DNA of 64,000 bases from Pelagibacterales bacterium SAG-MED47 (GTDB lineage Bacteria; Pseudomonadota; Alphaproteobacteria; Pelagibacterales; Pelagibacteraceae). The stretch lies in NCBI GenBank assembly GCA_014653355.1, contig JACWEO010000003.1, positions 49,279 to 113,278 on the forward strand. Reading direction: 5' to 3'. Position 1 is the first letter of the stretch, and every line of letters starts with the position of its first letter. A program made the position numbers and the translations under genes. Below are positions 9,817-18,768 of the stretch, piece after piece. Below the pieces are notes generated by a model that worked only from the letters and a program-made list of their open reading frames with translations, ran no database searches and was not told the origin of the DNA.

Positions 9817-10245
9817 ATGTTACTTAAAATACTTGAAAAATTGGGAAGAAAAAAAGTTGTTCTTGATAGAGGAAAATCCCATCAAAAATATAATCAGGCT
9901 AAACCATGGATGAATAGGTACTATGTTCTTTTAAGACACCGACCCAAATGGTTTCCATTCAATATCCTAATACATGAAATGTTAGCTGATGATCATGGTG
10001 ATGGTGTTCATAATCATACCTTTCCTTATATAACAATAATACTAAGAGGTGGTTACTGGGAAACTTTAAGCACAGGTAAATTTTGGCGACCTCCAGGCTA
10101 TATAGGTTTTAGGTCTGCAAATAACTTACATCGAGTTGATCTTGAGCCAGGAACAAAACCTCTCACGATATTCATTTCAGGACCCTTTGGCCTTAGAAAA
10201 GGCCCAAGATCAGAATATGGAATTGATTTTAAAACCAAAAAATGA
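9817..10245 (+). CDS. Small cupin-like protein of unknown function
   Basis: A 142-residue soluble protein. The sequence around residues 55-75 (DDHGDGVHNH, then a beta-rich ITIILRGGYWE) and a later His (NNLHRVDL) look like a cupin-type beta-barrel with possible metal-binding histidines. Family assignment is inference; I do not recognise a named domain. It starts just after the bamB stop and overlaps zapE by 4 bases (ATGA), so it is translated with its neighbours. The conserved aromatic and arginine residues suggest a small-molecule-binding or enzymatic role. Confidence 0.6.
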   Translation: MLLKILEKLGRKKVVLDRGKSHQKYNQAKPWMNRYYVLLRHRPKWFPFNILIHEMLADDHGDGVHNHTFPYITIILRGGYWETLSTGKFWRPPGYIGFRSANNLHRVDLEPGTKPLTIFISGPFGLRKGPRSEYGIDFKTKK

Positions 10246-11288
10246 ACTTAAAAAAACTTTTTTTAAAACATTGTGAAAATAATCAATTTGAAATTAATCA
10301 AAACCAAATGGAGGTAATTAAAGATTTAGAAGAGTATTATTCAAATAATGTTAATCAAAATTTTTTTAATAAAATTTTTAAAAGTACCAAAAAAAATGTT
10401 GGTTTTTATCTAGTTGGAGATGTTGGGGTGGGTAAAACAATGATTCTGAATTTTTTTTTTGATAGTTTGGAGGAAAAAAAATTGAGATTACATTTCAATG
10501 AATTCATGATCAAATTCCACAATTTTATTTTTGAAAATAAGAATAAAAAATATGGAATAGAACTTTTTGTTAAAGGTATAAAAAAAAACACTGAAATTAT
10601 TTATTTTGATGAATTTCAAGTGACAAATATTGTTGATGCTATGATACTTGGAAAGCTATTTCAAAAAATTTTTGAAGAAAAAATTAGGGTTATTTTTTCA
10701 TCAAATATAGAGATCGATGAACTTTATAAAGATGGATTACAAAGAGAACAATTTATTCCATTTTTAAAGATTTTAAAAAATAATTGTTACCAAAAAGAAT
10801 TGCACATTAATGAAGATTATCGTTTAAGTAAAAATAGAGATTTAGATAGATTTTTATCTCCGATAGATGAACATACTAATTTTGTATTTAATAAGTTTCT
10901 AAGAAAAGTTACTAAAAATAAAAAAAAAACCTTAAAAATTTTACATGTTAAAGGACGCAACCTCACAATAAAAAATTTTTATCAAAGAATAATCAAATTT
11001 ACATTTGAAGAACTGTGTAATAAAAATTTAGGCTCAGAAGATTATTTAACCATTGCTGAAAATTCTGATTTTATTTTCATTGAAAATTTACCTGATTTCA
11101 ACGAAGATAACTCAGATCAACAACAAAGATTTATAACTTTAATTGATATTGTGTATGAAAAAAAAATTCCATTGATGATAACCTCAAAAGTAAATTTAGA
11201 AACAATTAAGTCCTCGGTTAGTATGATTGAACCATTTAAAAGAACAATTAGTCGTTTATATGAACTAACTTCAACAAATTATAACTAA
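10242..11288 (+). CDS. zapE: ZapE/AFG1-type cell division ATPase
   Basis: A 348-residue AAA-type ATPase of the AFG1/ZapE family. Walker A is GDVGVGKT (59-66), Walker B is IIYFDEFQV (119-127), and a sensor region with FSSNIEIDELYKDGLQR follows, as in the family. ZapE is linked to Z-ring stability during division in E. coli, and AFG1 to mitochondrial protein quality control; the role in this organism is inferred. Length matches bacterial ZapE (about 350-380). It overlaps the upstream cupin-like gene by 4 bases and is followed by yjbQ after 3 bases. Confidence 0.88.
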   Translation: MNLKKLFLKHCENNQFEINQNQMEVIKDLEEYYSNNVNQNFFNKIFKSTKKNVGFYLVGDVGVGKTMILNFFFDSLEEKKLRLHFNEFMIKFHNFIFENKNKKYGIELFVKGIKKNTEIIYFDEFQVTNIVDAMILGKLFQKIFEEKIRVIFSSNIEIDELYKDGLQREQFIPFLKILKNNCYQKELHINEDYRLSKNRDLDRFLSPIDEHTNFVFNKFLRKVTKNKKKTLKILHVKGRNLTIKNFYQRIIKFTFEELCNKNLGSEDYLTIAENSDFIFIENLPDFNEDNSDQQQRFITLIDIVYEKKIPLMITSKVNLETIKSSVSMIEPFKRTISRLYELTSTNYN

Positions 11289-11291
11289 TAT

Positions 11292-11711
11292 ATGAAACAA
11301 GAATTTTTTAATTTTATAATTAGTACTCATGGTCAAAAACTTTATGATTTTACGAGCGAGACGATAAATTGGATAAAAAAAAATAATTTTAAAAATGGTA
11401 TTCTAAATTTGAATATTCAGCACACCAGCGCATCTTTAATTGTCCAAGAAAATGCAGATCTAGATGTTCAAACTGATCTAATAAATTACTTTGATAAATT
11501 AGCTCCAATGGATAATTCTCTTTATATTCATACAACAGAGGGAAAGGATGATATGCCTGCTCATATAAAATCCTCTTTGACTAATAACCAAATAACTTTA
11601 AGTATTAAAGATGGAGAACTTTTACTTGGGACGTGGCAAGGATTATATCTTTTTGAACATAGGTTAGAGTCTCAATCAAGAATAGTTATTTTTCATTTTT
11701 TAGGAGACTAA
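11292..11711 (+). CDS. yjbQ: YjbQ / UPF0047 family protein
   Basis: A 139-residue protein of the YjbQ (UPF0047) family. The signature residues are visible: QHTSASLIVQENAD (about 45-58), a His/Asp/Glu set in HTTEGKDDMPAHIKS (about 79-93), and GTWQGLYLFEHR near the C-terminus. Members have weak thiamine-phosphate synthase activity in reported assays, but the physiological role is unknown. It is the last gene of the forward run starting at 4267; its stop is 4 bases from the stop of the convergent unknown gene at 11716. Confidence 0.88.
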   Translation: MKQEFFNFIISTHGQKLYDFTSETINWIKKNNFKNGILNLNIQHTSASLIVQENADLDVQTDLINYFDKLAPMDNSLYIHTTEGKDDMPAHIKSSLTNNQITLSIKDGELLLGTWQGLYLFEHRLESQSRIVIFHFLGD

Positions 11712-11715
11712 CTTT

Positions 11716-12177
11716 TTATCGATAAGGATTATAAGCCCATTGTAATATAGCTTGTCTTTGTCTCTTTCTACATCCAAGGTCACCTTTTTCACAGTTTTTT
11801 TCTATAGCTAAAACATGTCTTCTAAAATTTTTCCATCTTTTGATTTGTATTTCATCTATATTTGGAATTCTTCTTCCATTAGTGAATCTACAGTACCATT
11901 GAAACCAACCTAGTGGGTCTTCTTTAAATATCCATCCCTTTTCAATCCAATGCTCTCTTGAAAGCCCTGAAACAACTTTAAACCTATTTAGCTTTACATC
12001 AAAAATTTTACTTATCTTAACATTTTTGAACCACGATTTTGGATATTCTTTTATGTTAAATCCAAAGTATGCTCCTCCAAAAACACCTAGTTCCATCATT
12101 CTTTTTGGGGTCAATTCAGGTTTAAAAATTCTATAAAAATCTAAACTTTTAACTTTTTTTTTTTGAATTATTTTCAT
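11716..12177 (-). CDS. Conserved Trp/Arg-rich protein of unknown function
   Basis: A 153-residue basic, Trp-rich protein without signal peptide or membrane segments. Distinctive stretches are TPKRMMELGVFGGAY (about 23-37), HWIEKGWIF, GWFQWYCRF, and a Cys-containing C-terminus (KNCEKGDLGCRKRQRQ then LQWAY). I believe similar proteins occur widely in proteobacteria without assigned function. The two late cysteines and the many aromatic residues are conserved-looking. It lies downstream of the ammonia-lyase gene on the same strand with a 10-base gap, so co-transcription is likely. Confidence 0.7.
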   Translation of the reverse strand: MKIIQKKKVKSLDFYRIFKPELTPKRMMELGVFGGAYFGFNIKEYPKSWFKNVKISKIFDVKLNRFKVVSGLSREHWIEKGWIFKEDPLGWFQWYCRFTNGRRIPNIDEIQIKRWKNFRRHVLAIEKNCEKGDLGCRKRQRQAILQWAYNPYR

Positions 12178-12187
12178 TTAAGTATTT

Positions 12188-13315
12188 TTACTGATTTATA
12201 AGTTTTTGATACATTTCTTGATCAGTATCACCTTCGCATCCAATCAGTAAAACATTTGATTCTTTGTTTAATTCCATCTTTTCTTTAACCTTACCATCCT
12301 CACAACTAGTGATTAAACAGATTACTCCAGGTACTGAGTTTTCTCCTGCAATAATCTTATCATCACTTAAACTTGCATTTTCTAATAATTTCATAGTTTT
12401 TGCAATATTATCGTCAGGCAAACTAATACAATATTTAACTGAATTTTTTAAAATTTCCCATGGGACTAAAGATACTTCTCCACACGACATTCCTCCCATT
12501 AAACTCTCTCTTTTAATATCAATTTTTTCTATTTTTCCGGTTCTTATACTTTCTAAAACACATGCTGCACTATCAGGCTCAACTACTACTGTCTTAGGTA
12601 TATTTACCAAATATCTTGCAATACCAGCAATCATTGCTCCTGCCATTCCCCCCACACCTGCTTGTAAAATTATATGAGATATTTCGTTTTGTTTTATTTG
12701 ATCAGCTATTTCTTTCATCATGACTGTATACCCAGCCATAGTATATTTTGGAACAACCATATAATCTTTCCAAGCAACATCCTGAACTATATGCCAATTA
12801 TTTTGAGTTGATTGTTTAATACACTCCATCAATGAATTTTCATAATTACCTTTAACCCTAATTACATCTGCTCCTAGTTCAGACATTGCCATACCTCTCG
12901 CTTCACTTACAAACTCACTAATAAAGATTTTACATTTTAAGCCAAGTTTTTTTGCTCCCCAAGCAACAGATCTACCATGATTGCCTGCTGTAGCTGTTGC
13001 AACAACAATACTTTTATTTCCTGTAGAAACTTTTTCTACCGCATAGGCACCTCCAAGAGCCTTAAAAGATTTAAGATTAAATCTTTTACTTTCGTCTTTA
13101 TAATAGATTTTATTTAAATTTAGTTCTTTTGAGAGTTTATTTAATTCAATTAAGGGAGTTGGTGAATATCCTTCCCAATTAGAAATACTTAAGTAAGCTT
13201 CATCAATATCTTTTTTAGATAACGAATTCAAAATTTTTTTTTTATCAAAAGAAAAACTTTTATTTTCAATAAATTCGCTATGTTTCCACAAATGACCGTT
13301 AGATAAAATTGTCAT
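12188..13315 (-). CDS. dpaL: Diaminopropionate ammonia-lyase-like PLP enzyme
   Basis: A 375-residue fold-type II PLP enzyme. KDESKRFNLKSFKALGGAYA (73-92) carries the Schiff-base Lys at about 85 and matches 2,3-diaminopropionate ammonia-lyase more closely than threonine dehydratase. TAGNHGRS (109-116) binds the cofactor phosphate, and GVGGMAGAM is the second Gly-rich loop. The expected reaction is elimination of ammonia from diaminopropionate or a related amino acid to give pyruvate. It is slightly shorter than E. coli YgeX. Immediately upstream, 3 bases before its ATG, ends a remnant reading frame (13319-13384), suggesting a lost operon partner. The proX gene lies upstream on the same strand. 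Confidence 0.8.
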   Translation of the reverse strand: MTILSNGHLWKHSEFIENKSFSFDKKKILNSLSKKDIDEAYLSISNWEGYSPTPLIELNKLSKELNLNKIYYKDESKRFNLKSFKALGGAYAVEKVSTGNKSIVVATATAGNHGRSVAWGAKKLGLKCKIFISEFVSEARGMAMSELGADVIRVKGNYENSLMECIKQSTQNNWHIVQDVAWKDYMVVPKYTMAGYTVMMKEIADQIKQNEISHIILQAGVGGMAGAMIAGIARYLVNIPKTVVVEPDSAACVLESIRTGKIEKIDIKRESLMGGMSCGEVSLVPWEILKNSVKYCISLPDDNIAKTMKLLENASLSDDKIIAGENSVPGVICLITSCEDGKVKEKMELNKESNVLLIGCEGDTDQEMYQKLINQ

Positions 13316-13318
13316 ATT

Positions 13319-13384
13319 CTAACACTCTAGCGTATTATCTCGTTCCCACCTAGTAATAGCTTTGGTTTTATCAAAAATCTCCCA
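13319..13384 (-). pseudogene. Possible 3' remnant of a lost gene
   Basis: On the reverse strand an open frame encodes WEIFDKTKAITRWERDN and a few more residues, then stops with TAG 3 bases before the dpaL ATG. The mixed, charged and Trp/Arg-containing composition looks coding, unlike typical intergenic AT-rich sequence here, and the tight spacing is that of an operon junction. No start codon precedes it convincingly; the frame runs back toward the proX stop. I interpret it as the C-terminal end of a deleted upstream gene, but chance cannot be excluded. Confidence 0.35.
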
Positions 13385-13434
13385 TAGTATAATTAGGGTT
13401 GAAATTTGATTTAATCTTAACTTATAAAAAGTGG

Positions 13435-14373
13435 TTACTTAGTCCACCTCTGCCAAACTTTTTTGTTGTCAGCTAACCATTTTTTAGCAGCGTCTTCATG
13501 AGTCATTTTATATAAATCGACTAACGCAGCCATTGCTCCAATTTGACTAGTATTAAAAGACAGTTTGTTAAACATTGCTGCGGCTGCTGGATGTGTTTTT
13601 GGGAAATTCTCATTAACAACTTTTTTCAAATAACCGTCAGGAGCTCCACATTTTCCATCACCACCATCTACTGGTCTACAACCATCATAATAAGGTGGGA
13701 AATCAATAAATGTAAAACCAGCACCATCTGTAAAGTTAGGAGTCCAATTATAAATTATAGTTCCTCTTCTCTCTTTTTTAGCAGCTTTAAGCTCTGCCCA
13801 TAATGCATCTGCACCAGCAGCAAATTTTACTGTCCAAAGGTCACCAAGTCCAAGAGCTTCTATTCTTTGAGGTATAAGATCTCCGTGCCAACTTTGCGGA
13901 CCTTCGAGCATACGTCCTTTTCCACCAGAGTCTCGAGTTGCAAATTTTTTCGCACAATCAGGATTTTTTAAAGCATTCCAATCAGGTAATCCTGGACAAT
14001 ATTTTACAGCCCAATCTGGATAACCCATATCTGCAATTATTCTTGCTTCATGATCACCCCAGTCTATAACACCGCCTTTATCCCTTGCTGTATCAAAAGA
14101 TTTACCAAAAGCAGATTCCCAAACTTCATGTGAAATTGTTACGTCACCAATTCTAATAGACTCATAAACAGTTTGTGAGTCTGCTGGAACGTACTTAACG
14201 TTATTACCCATACTTTCAAAAATTCCACCAATTACATATGCCATAACAACTTGGCTTGACCAATGGTGAGTAGGAATAACTATGGGCTTTTTACTATCTG
14301 CAGCATTTGATAATCCTGTAAAGCTTACTAAAAAAATTATCATTGCAGACAAAAATGATATTATTTTTCTCAT
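13435..14373 (-). CDS. proX: Glycine betaine/proline-type ABC substrate-binding protein
   Basis: A 312-residue periplasmic binding protein of the ProX/OpuAC family. A signal peptide covers about residues 1-24 (cleavage after SNA). The mature protein has Trp-rich segments (THHWSSQVV, SHEVWESAFG, NWTPNF) consistent with aromatic-cage binding of a quaternary amine. Glycine betaine, proline betaine or a related osmolyte is the likely ligand. No ATPase or permease gene is adjacent, so it is an orphan here and must work with a transporter encoded elsewhere. A strong AGGGGA ribosome binding site and a promoter-like region precede it. Confidence 0.87.
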   Translation of the reverse strand: MRKIISFLSAMIIFLVSFTGLSNAADSKKPIVIPTHHWSSQVVMAYVIGGIFESMGNNVKYVPADSQTVYESIRIGDVTISHEVWESAFGKSFDTARDKGGVIDWGDHEARIIADMGYPDWAVKYCPGLPDWNALKNPDCAKKFATRDSGGKGRMLEGPQSWHGDLIPQRIEALGLGDLWTVKFAAGADALWAELKAAKKERRGTIIYNWTPNFTDGAGFTFIDFPPYYDGCRPVDGGDGKCGAPDGYLKKVVNENFPKTHPAAAAMFNKLSFNTSQIGAMAALVDLYKMTHEDAAKKWLADNKKVWQRWTK

Positions 14374-14404
14374 TTATTCCCCTTTCTTAATATTAAGTAA
14401 CTTA

Positions 14405-14433
14405 AGTATGTGCCTAAGTAATATGATAGTCAA
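14405..14433 (-). promoter_or_regulatory. Candidate sigma-70 promoter for proX
   Basis: On the reverse strand a TTGACT (-35 like, 14433-14428) is followed after 17 bases by CATACT (-10 like, 14410-14405), placing transcription start a few bases further on and about 25-30 bases before the proX ATG at 14373. The region also holds the AAGTAACTTAAG and CTTAATATTAAG near-palindromes that could be operator-like. AT-rich background makes chance matches common. Confidence 0.35.
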
Positions 14434-14469
14434 CTACTAGATATTTATATAATATAAGAATAGAAAACA

Positions 14470-15432
14470 ATGAAAAATATTTTAATTATTGGTGGTGGAG
14501 CTATGGGTTCGGCATTTTCGATACCATGTTTAGAAAATAATAATAGGGTAACAATTACTGAACCTTATAGTAAAAAATTTATTAAAAACCTTTCATCTAA
14601 AAATAAATTTCATTCAGCTTTAAAAATAAAACTACCAAAAAAATTAAGATTTAAAAAATTTTCTCATGATTTATTTAATGAAAAATTTGATTTAATTGTA
14701 ATTGCTCTAAGCCTTTCCGGAATTGATTTTATTGGTAACTATTTAGATAATTTAAAGATTAAAACTTCAATTTTAGTCCTGACAAAAGGTTTAAAATATG
14801 AAAAAAAAAAAAGGAAAATTTTAACTATTTCAGAAAAATTTCAGAAAAATTATAATTTATCAAACATTTCTATTCTAAAAGGACCTTGCTTAGCTAAAGA
14901 ACTAGTAAGAAAAAATCAGACGAGTGTTGTTATTGCTAATAAAAACATCAATAAAGCTAAGCAAATTGGTAAAATGATTTCTACCGATTATTACTTAACA
15001 GAATTTTCTAGTGATATTATTGGAATAGAAGTTTGTTCAGCAATAAAGAATATTTATTCGATGATAATTGGGGCAGGACAAAGTTTAAATGCTTCATCAA
15101 ATTTGTTTCAGAAATCTGTCATAGAAATGAATTATTTAACCAAATATTTTAAAGGTAATGGGGAAACTACATTGAGTCTTGCGGGAGTTGGTGATCTTTA
15201 TGTAAGTGCAGCTGGGGGTAGAAACAGTAAAATGGGAAGTTATCTCGGTAAAGGTTTTACATTCAAAACTGCAAAAAAAAAATTTATGCCAAATGATACT
15301 GTTGAAGGAGAACAATTAGCAAGAGAAATAGCCCCTTTTATTTTTAAAAAAGTTAACAAAAAAAAAATTCCCTTGATGATAAACTTACTTAGAACAGTAA
15401 TTAGAAATAAGAAACTTAAAATTAAAGTTTAA
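14470..15432 (+). CDS. gpsA: Glycerol-3-phosphate dehydrogenase [NAD(P)+]
   Basis: A 320-residue enzyme reducing dihydroxyacetone phosphate to sn-glycerol 3-phosphate for phospholipid synthesis. The N-terminal dinucleotide-binding motif GGGAMGSAF (8-16), the [10 protein letters not shown] segment, the [10 protein letters not shown] stretch with the catalytic Lys, and [15 protein letters not shown] are all family features. Length is normal. Some surface regions are very Lys/Asn-rich, reflecting AT bias. Convergent with fhs, sharing a TTAA carrying both stops. Confidence 0.92.
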   Translation: MKNILIIGGGAMGSAFSIPCLENNNRVTITEPYSKKFIKNLSSKNKFHSALKIKLPKKLRFKKFSHDLFNEKFDLIVIALSLSGIDFIGNYLDNLKIKTSILVLTKGLKYEKKKRKILTISEKFQKNYNLSNISILKGPCLAKELVRKNQTSVVIANKNINKAKQIGKMISTDYYLTEFSSDIIGIEVCSAIKNIYSMIIGAGQSLNASSNLFQKSVIEMNYLTKYFKGNGETTLSLAGVGDLYVSAAGGRNSKMGSYLGKGFTFKTAKKKFMPNDTVEGEQLAREIAPFIFKKVNKKKIPLMINLLRTVIRNKKLKIKV

Positions 15433-17120
15433 AATAATCCCTCTGTTTCACCTTTTTTATTAAGTTTAATTGAATTAGCAGCAGGAACTTTTGGCAAACC
15501 TGGCATTGTCATAATTGATCCACAAACGACAACAATAAATTCAGCTCCAGATGATAATCTTACTTCTCTAATTGGTATTTCATGATTTGTTGGAGCTCCT
15601 TTACGTTTTGGATCAGTAGAAAAACTATATTGGGTTTTAGCTATACAAACTGGTAAATGTCCGTGACCATTATTTTCAAAAATTTTTAGTTGCTTTTTTA
15701 CCTCATCATTTGCTGAAATTTTATTAGCTCTATAAATTTCCTTAGCGATTAAATCAATTTTGTCCCACAATTTAAGTTCATTTTTATATAAAAAATTAAA
15801 TTTATTTTTGGTTTTGTTTTTTTTACAAATCTTAACAACTTTTTTTGCAAGATCTATTGTACCTTTTCCACCCTTTGCCCAATGTCTACATTCGCTTACT
15901 TCTACATTCACATTATCACAGAAATTCAAAACTGTTTTTACTTCTTTAGTTGTATCTAATACAAAGTGATTTATAGCAACTATTGGTTCTAAATTAAATT
16001 TTTTAATATTTTGAATGTGTCGTTCTAAGTTAACCAAACCTTTTTTTAAAGCATCAACATTCTCTATTTTCAAATCTTTTTTTTCAACACCTCCATGCAT
16101 TTTTAAAGCTCTTATTGTTGCAACAATAACAACACATCTTGGATTTAGACCAGCTTTTCTACATTTGATATCTAAGAATTTTTCAGCACCAAGGTCCGCT
16201 CCGAAACCTGCTTCTGTAACCACATAATCAGACAATTTTAAAGCTGCTTTGGTTGCAATAACTGAGTTACATCCATGAGCAATATTTGCAAAAGGACCTC
16301 CATGAATAATAGCTGGATTATTTTCTAAACTTTGAGTTACATTAGGCCGTATTGCTTCCTTAAGTAAAACAGTCATTGGTCCATGAGCATTAAGATCTTT
16401 AGCATAAAGTGGATTTCCCTCTTTATTATAACCAATAGTTATATTCCCAATTCTTTTTTCTAAATCTTTTAGATCATTTGATAGACAGAATATTGCCATA
16501 ACCTCTGATGCTACAGTAATATCAAAACCATCAACTCTCTTAAAATTTTTTGCTATCCCACTTGTATTAATATCTATAAATCTTAAAGCGCGGTCATTCA
16601 TATCCATTACACGTTTCCAAACAATATTGCTTTCATCTATGTTAAGTTTATTTCCCCAATAAATATGGTTATCAATCATTGCTGACAATAGATTATGAGC
16701 AGAAGTAATTGCATGAAAGTCTCCAGTAAAATGTAAATTTATTTGTTCCATAGGAACAACTTGAGCATAGCCACCTCCAGCTGCCCCTCCTTTCATACCA
16801 AATGAGGGTCCTAAACTTGGCTCTCTTAAACAGACAATAGATTTCTTTCCAATTTTATTTAAACCATCGTTTAAACCAACAGAAGTTGTTGTTTTCCCTT
16901 CCCCAGCTGGTGTGGGGGTTATAGCTGTGACCAAAATTAGGTCACCACTTTTTTTTTTTTTTAATTTATTCAAAAATTCAAAATTTATTTTAGCAATATG
17001 TCTGCCCATTGGACTGAAGGCACTACTTTTATCTGGTATATTTATTTTTGCTAAAATTTTATTAATTGGCTTCATTTTAGCCTTCCTTGCTATTTCAATA
17101 TCTGATTTAAATTTAGGCAT
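15429..17120 (-). CDS. fhs: Formate-tetrahydrofolate ligase
   Basis: A 563-residue formyl-THF synthetase interconverting formate, THF and ATP with 10-formyl-THF. The P-loop [16 protein letters not shown] (about 67-82) and the [17 protein letters not shown] segment are diagnostic. Length matches the family (about 557). It sits back-to-back with soxBDAG, with 121 bases between starts, which fits a shared one-carbon role: methylene-THF made by sarcosine oxidase can be oxidised to formyl-THF and released as formate with ATP recovery. Confidence 0.96.
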   Translation of the reverse strand: MPKFKSDIEIARKAKMKPINKILAKINIPDKSSAFSPMGRHIAKINFEFLNKLKKKKSGDLILVTAITPTPAGEGKTTTSVGLNDGLNKIGKKSIVCLREPSLGPSFGMKGGAAGGGYAQVVPMEQINLHFTGDFHAITSAHNLLSAMIDNHIYWGNKLNIDESNIVWKRVMDMNDRALRFIDINTSGIAKNFKRVDGFDITVASEVMAIFCLSNDLKDLEKRIGNITIGYNKEGNPLYAKDLNAHGPMTVLLKEAIRPNVTQSLENNPAIIHGGPFANIAHGCNSVIATKAALKLSDYVVTEAGFGADLGAEKFLDIKCRKAGLNPRCVVIVATIRALKMHGGVEKKDLKIENVDALKKGLVNLERHIQNIKKFNLEPIVAINHFVLDTTKEVKTVLNFCDNVNVEVSECRHWAKGGKGTIDLAKKVVKICKKNKTKNKFNFLYKNELKLWDKIDLIAKEIYRANKISANDEVKKQLKIFENNGHGHLPVCIAKTQYSFSTDPKRKGAPTNHEIPIREVRLSSGAEFIVVVCGSIMTMPGLPKVPAANSIKLNKKGETEGLF

Positions 17121-17241
17121 TATAATTCTTATTTAATAAAATCGCCTGATTAGTATCTCTTTTTATTAGCTTTGGAAATATCTAAAAATTATATATAAAA
17201 AAAATATGAACTATCTATATTCATTATTATAAAAATTAATC

Positions 17242-18498
17242 ATGCAAAAATATTCAATTTTTAGTCTAATAAAAAATGCCTTCTCTAATCACAAAAAATG
17301 GGACTTAGCCTGGAAAGATCCAACACCAAAAAAAGAGTATGATGTAGTGATTATCGGAGGGGGAGGCCATGGACTGGCAACGGCGTATTATCTCGCAAAA
17401 GAGCACAATATTACAAATGTGGCTATCATTGAAAAAGGATGGATAGGGGGAGGAAATGTTGGTCGTAATACAACAATAATCAGATCAAATTATATGTACG
17501 ACGATAATGCATTGTTTAGTGAATTTGGAATGGATCTTTGGAGAAAAATGAGTCAAGACCTAAATTATAATGTGATGTTTTCTCCAAGAGGGATTATCAA
17601 CCTTGCACACTCAGATGCACAAATGAATATTTATGCAAGACGAGGTAATTCTATGCGATTGAATGGAATTGATGCAGAATTATTAAACCGAGAACAAGTA
17701 AGAGAAATTATTCCAATGGTAGATTTTTCTGAAAATGTTAGATTTCCAATTTTTGGTGGGTTAATGCAACCTAGCGCAGGAACTGCAAGACATGATGCGG
17801 TAGCATGGGGTTATGCAAGACAAGCAGACTCAATGGGAGTTGATATAATTCAAAATTGTGAAGTAAATGGTTTCGATATAACTGCTGGAAAAATAAATGG
17901 GTTAAGAACCTCTAGAGGAAATATTAAAGCAAAGAAAATTGGATTATGTGTTGCAGGTAGTACTAATATTTTAGCTGAAAAATTAAACATGACACTGCCA
18001 ATTGAAACCCATCTTTTACAAGCATGTGTTTCAGAGCCAGTGAAACCTATTTTAGACAAGGTAGTTACTTTTGGTGCTGGACATTTTTATATAAGTCAAT
18101 CTGACAAGGGCGAGATGGTTATGGGTGGTGATTTAGATGGCTATAATAGTTATGCGCAAAGAGGAAATTTACCAACACTTCAACATGTATTAACTGAGGG
18201 GATAGCTATGATGCCATTCTTAAGCAAATTAAAAATGCTTAGAACTTGGGGCGGTATAATGGATATGTCAATGGATGGTTCACCTATTATAGATAAAACT
18301 CATATCGAAGGTTTGTATTTAAATTGTGGATGGTGTTATGGTGGTTTTAAAGCTACTCCCGCATCTGGTTGGACATTTGCCCATACTATTGCTCAAGACA
18401 GAGTTCATGAATTAAATGCTGGATATAGTTTAAATAGATTTAGTACAGGTCATCTTCTTGATGAGAAAGGACTTGGTACAAAAACTTGGATTTCTTAA
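17242..18498 (+). CDS. soxB: Sarcosine oxidase beta subunit
   Basis: A 418-residue FAD-dependent subunit of heterotetrameric sarcosine oxidase, which demethylates sarcosine to glycine, giving peroxide and methylene-THF. The dinucleotide motif VVIIGGGGHG spans about 35-44. The segment ARHDAVAWGYAR (His about 184) corresponds to the site of covalent FMN attachment in the family. First gene of soxBDAG; soxD begins directly after its stop. An ordinary AT-rich intergenic region precedes it, and I saw no glycine riboswitch. Confidence 0.95.
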   Translation: MQKYSIFSLIKNAFSNHKKWDLAWKDPTPKKEYDVVIIGGGGHGLATAYYLAKEHNITNVAIIEKGWIGGGNVGRNTTIIRSNYMYDDNALFSEFGMDLWRKMSQDLNYNVMFSPRGIINLAHSDAQMNIYARRGNSMRLNGIDAELLNREQVREIIPMVDFSENVRFPIFGGLMQPSAGTARHDAVAWGYARQADSMGVDIIQNCEVNGFDITAGKINGLRTSRGNIKAKKIGLCVAGSTNILAEKLNMTLPIETHLLQACVSEPVKPILDKVVTFGAGHFYISQSDKGEMVMGGDLDGYNSYAQRGNLPTLQHVLTEGIAMMPFLSKLKMLRTWGGIMDMSMDGSPIIDKTHIEGLYLNCGWCYGGFKATPASGWTFAHTIAQDRVHELNAGYSLNRFSTGHLLDEKGLGTKTWIS

Positions 18499-18768
18499 AT
18501 GCTTTATATTAATTGCCCACATTGTGGATTGCGGTCACAAAACGAATTTTCTTACGGAGGTGATGCAACTGTTAAAAGACCTGATTTAAATAAAGAAATA
18601 TCAGATCAAGACTGGGATAATTTTGTTTATAATAGAAAAAGTTTAAGAGGAAAACATTGGGAATTATGGCAACACATATCAGGTTGTCGCCAATGGATTA
18701 AAGTTGAAAGAGATACTTCTACTCATGAAATTTTTAATACACTTAAAGCTAATGAGGAAACAATATAA
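18499..18768 (+). CDS. soxD: Sarcosine oxidase delta subunit
   Basis: An 89-residue small subunit. It begins with INCPHCGLR, giving two Cys zinc ligands (about 6 and 9), and has a later His and Cys (HISGCRQW, about 60-64) completing the zinc site known in SoxD. Length is typical. It starts immediately after the soxB stop and overlaps soxA by one base, so it is part of the same transcript. Confidence 0.93.
   Translation: MLYINCPHCGLRSQNEFSYGGDATVKRPDLNKEISDQDWDNFVYNRKSLRGKHWELWQHISGCRQWIKVERDTSTHEIFNTLKANEETI

Noticed and set aside
12264-12677. 137-residue forward ORF antisense to dpaL
   Set aside because: Lies wholly inside a conserved enzyme gene on the other strand; composition is a mirror of that gene.
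17121-17241. Glycine riboswitch upstream of soxB
   Set aside because: The 121-base region is plain AT-rich sequence without the conserved aptamer motifs.
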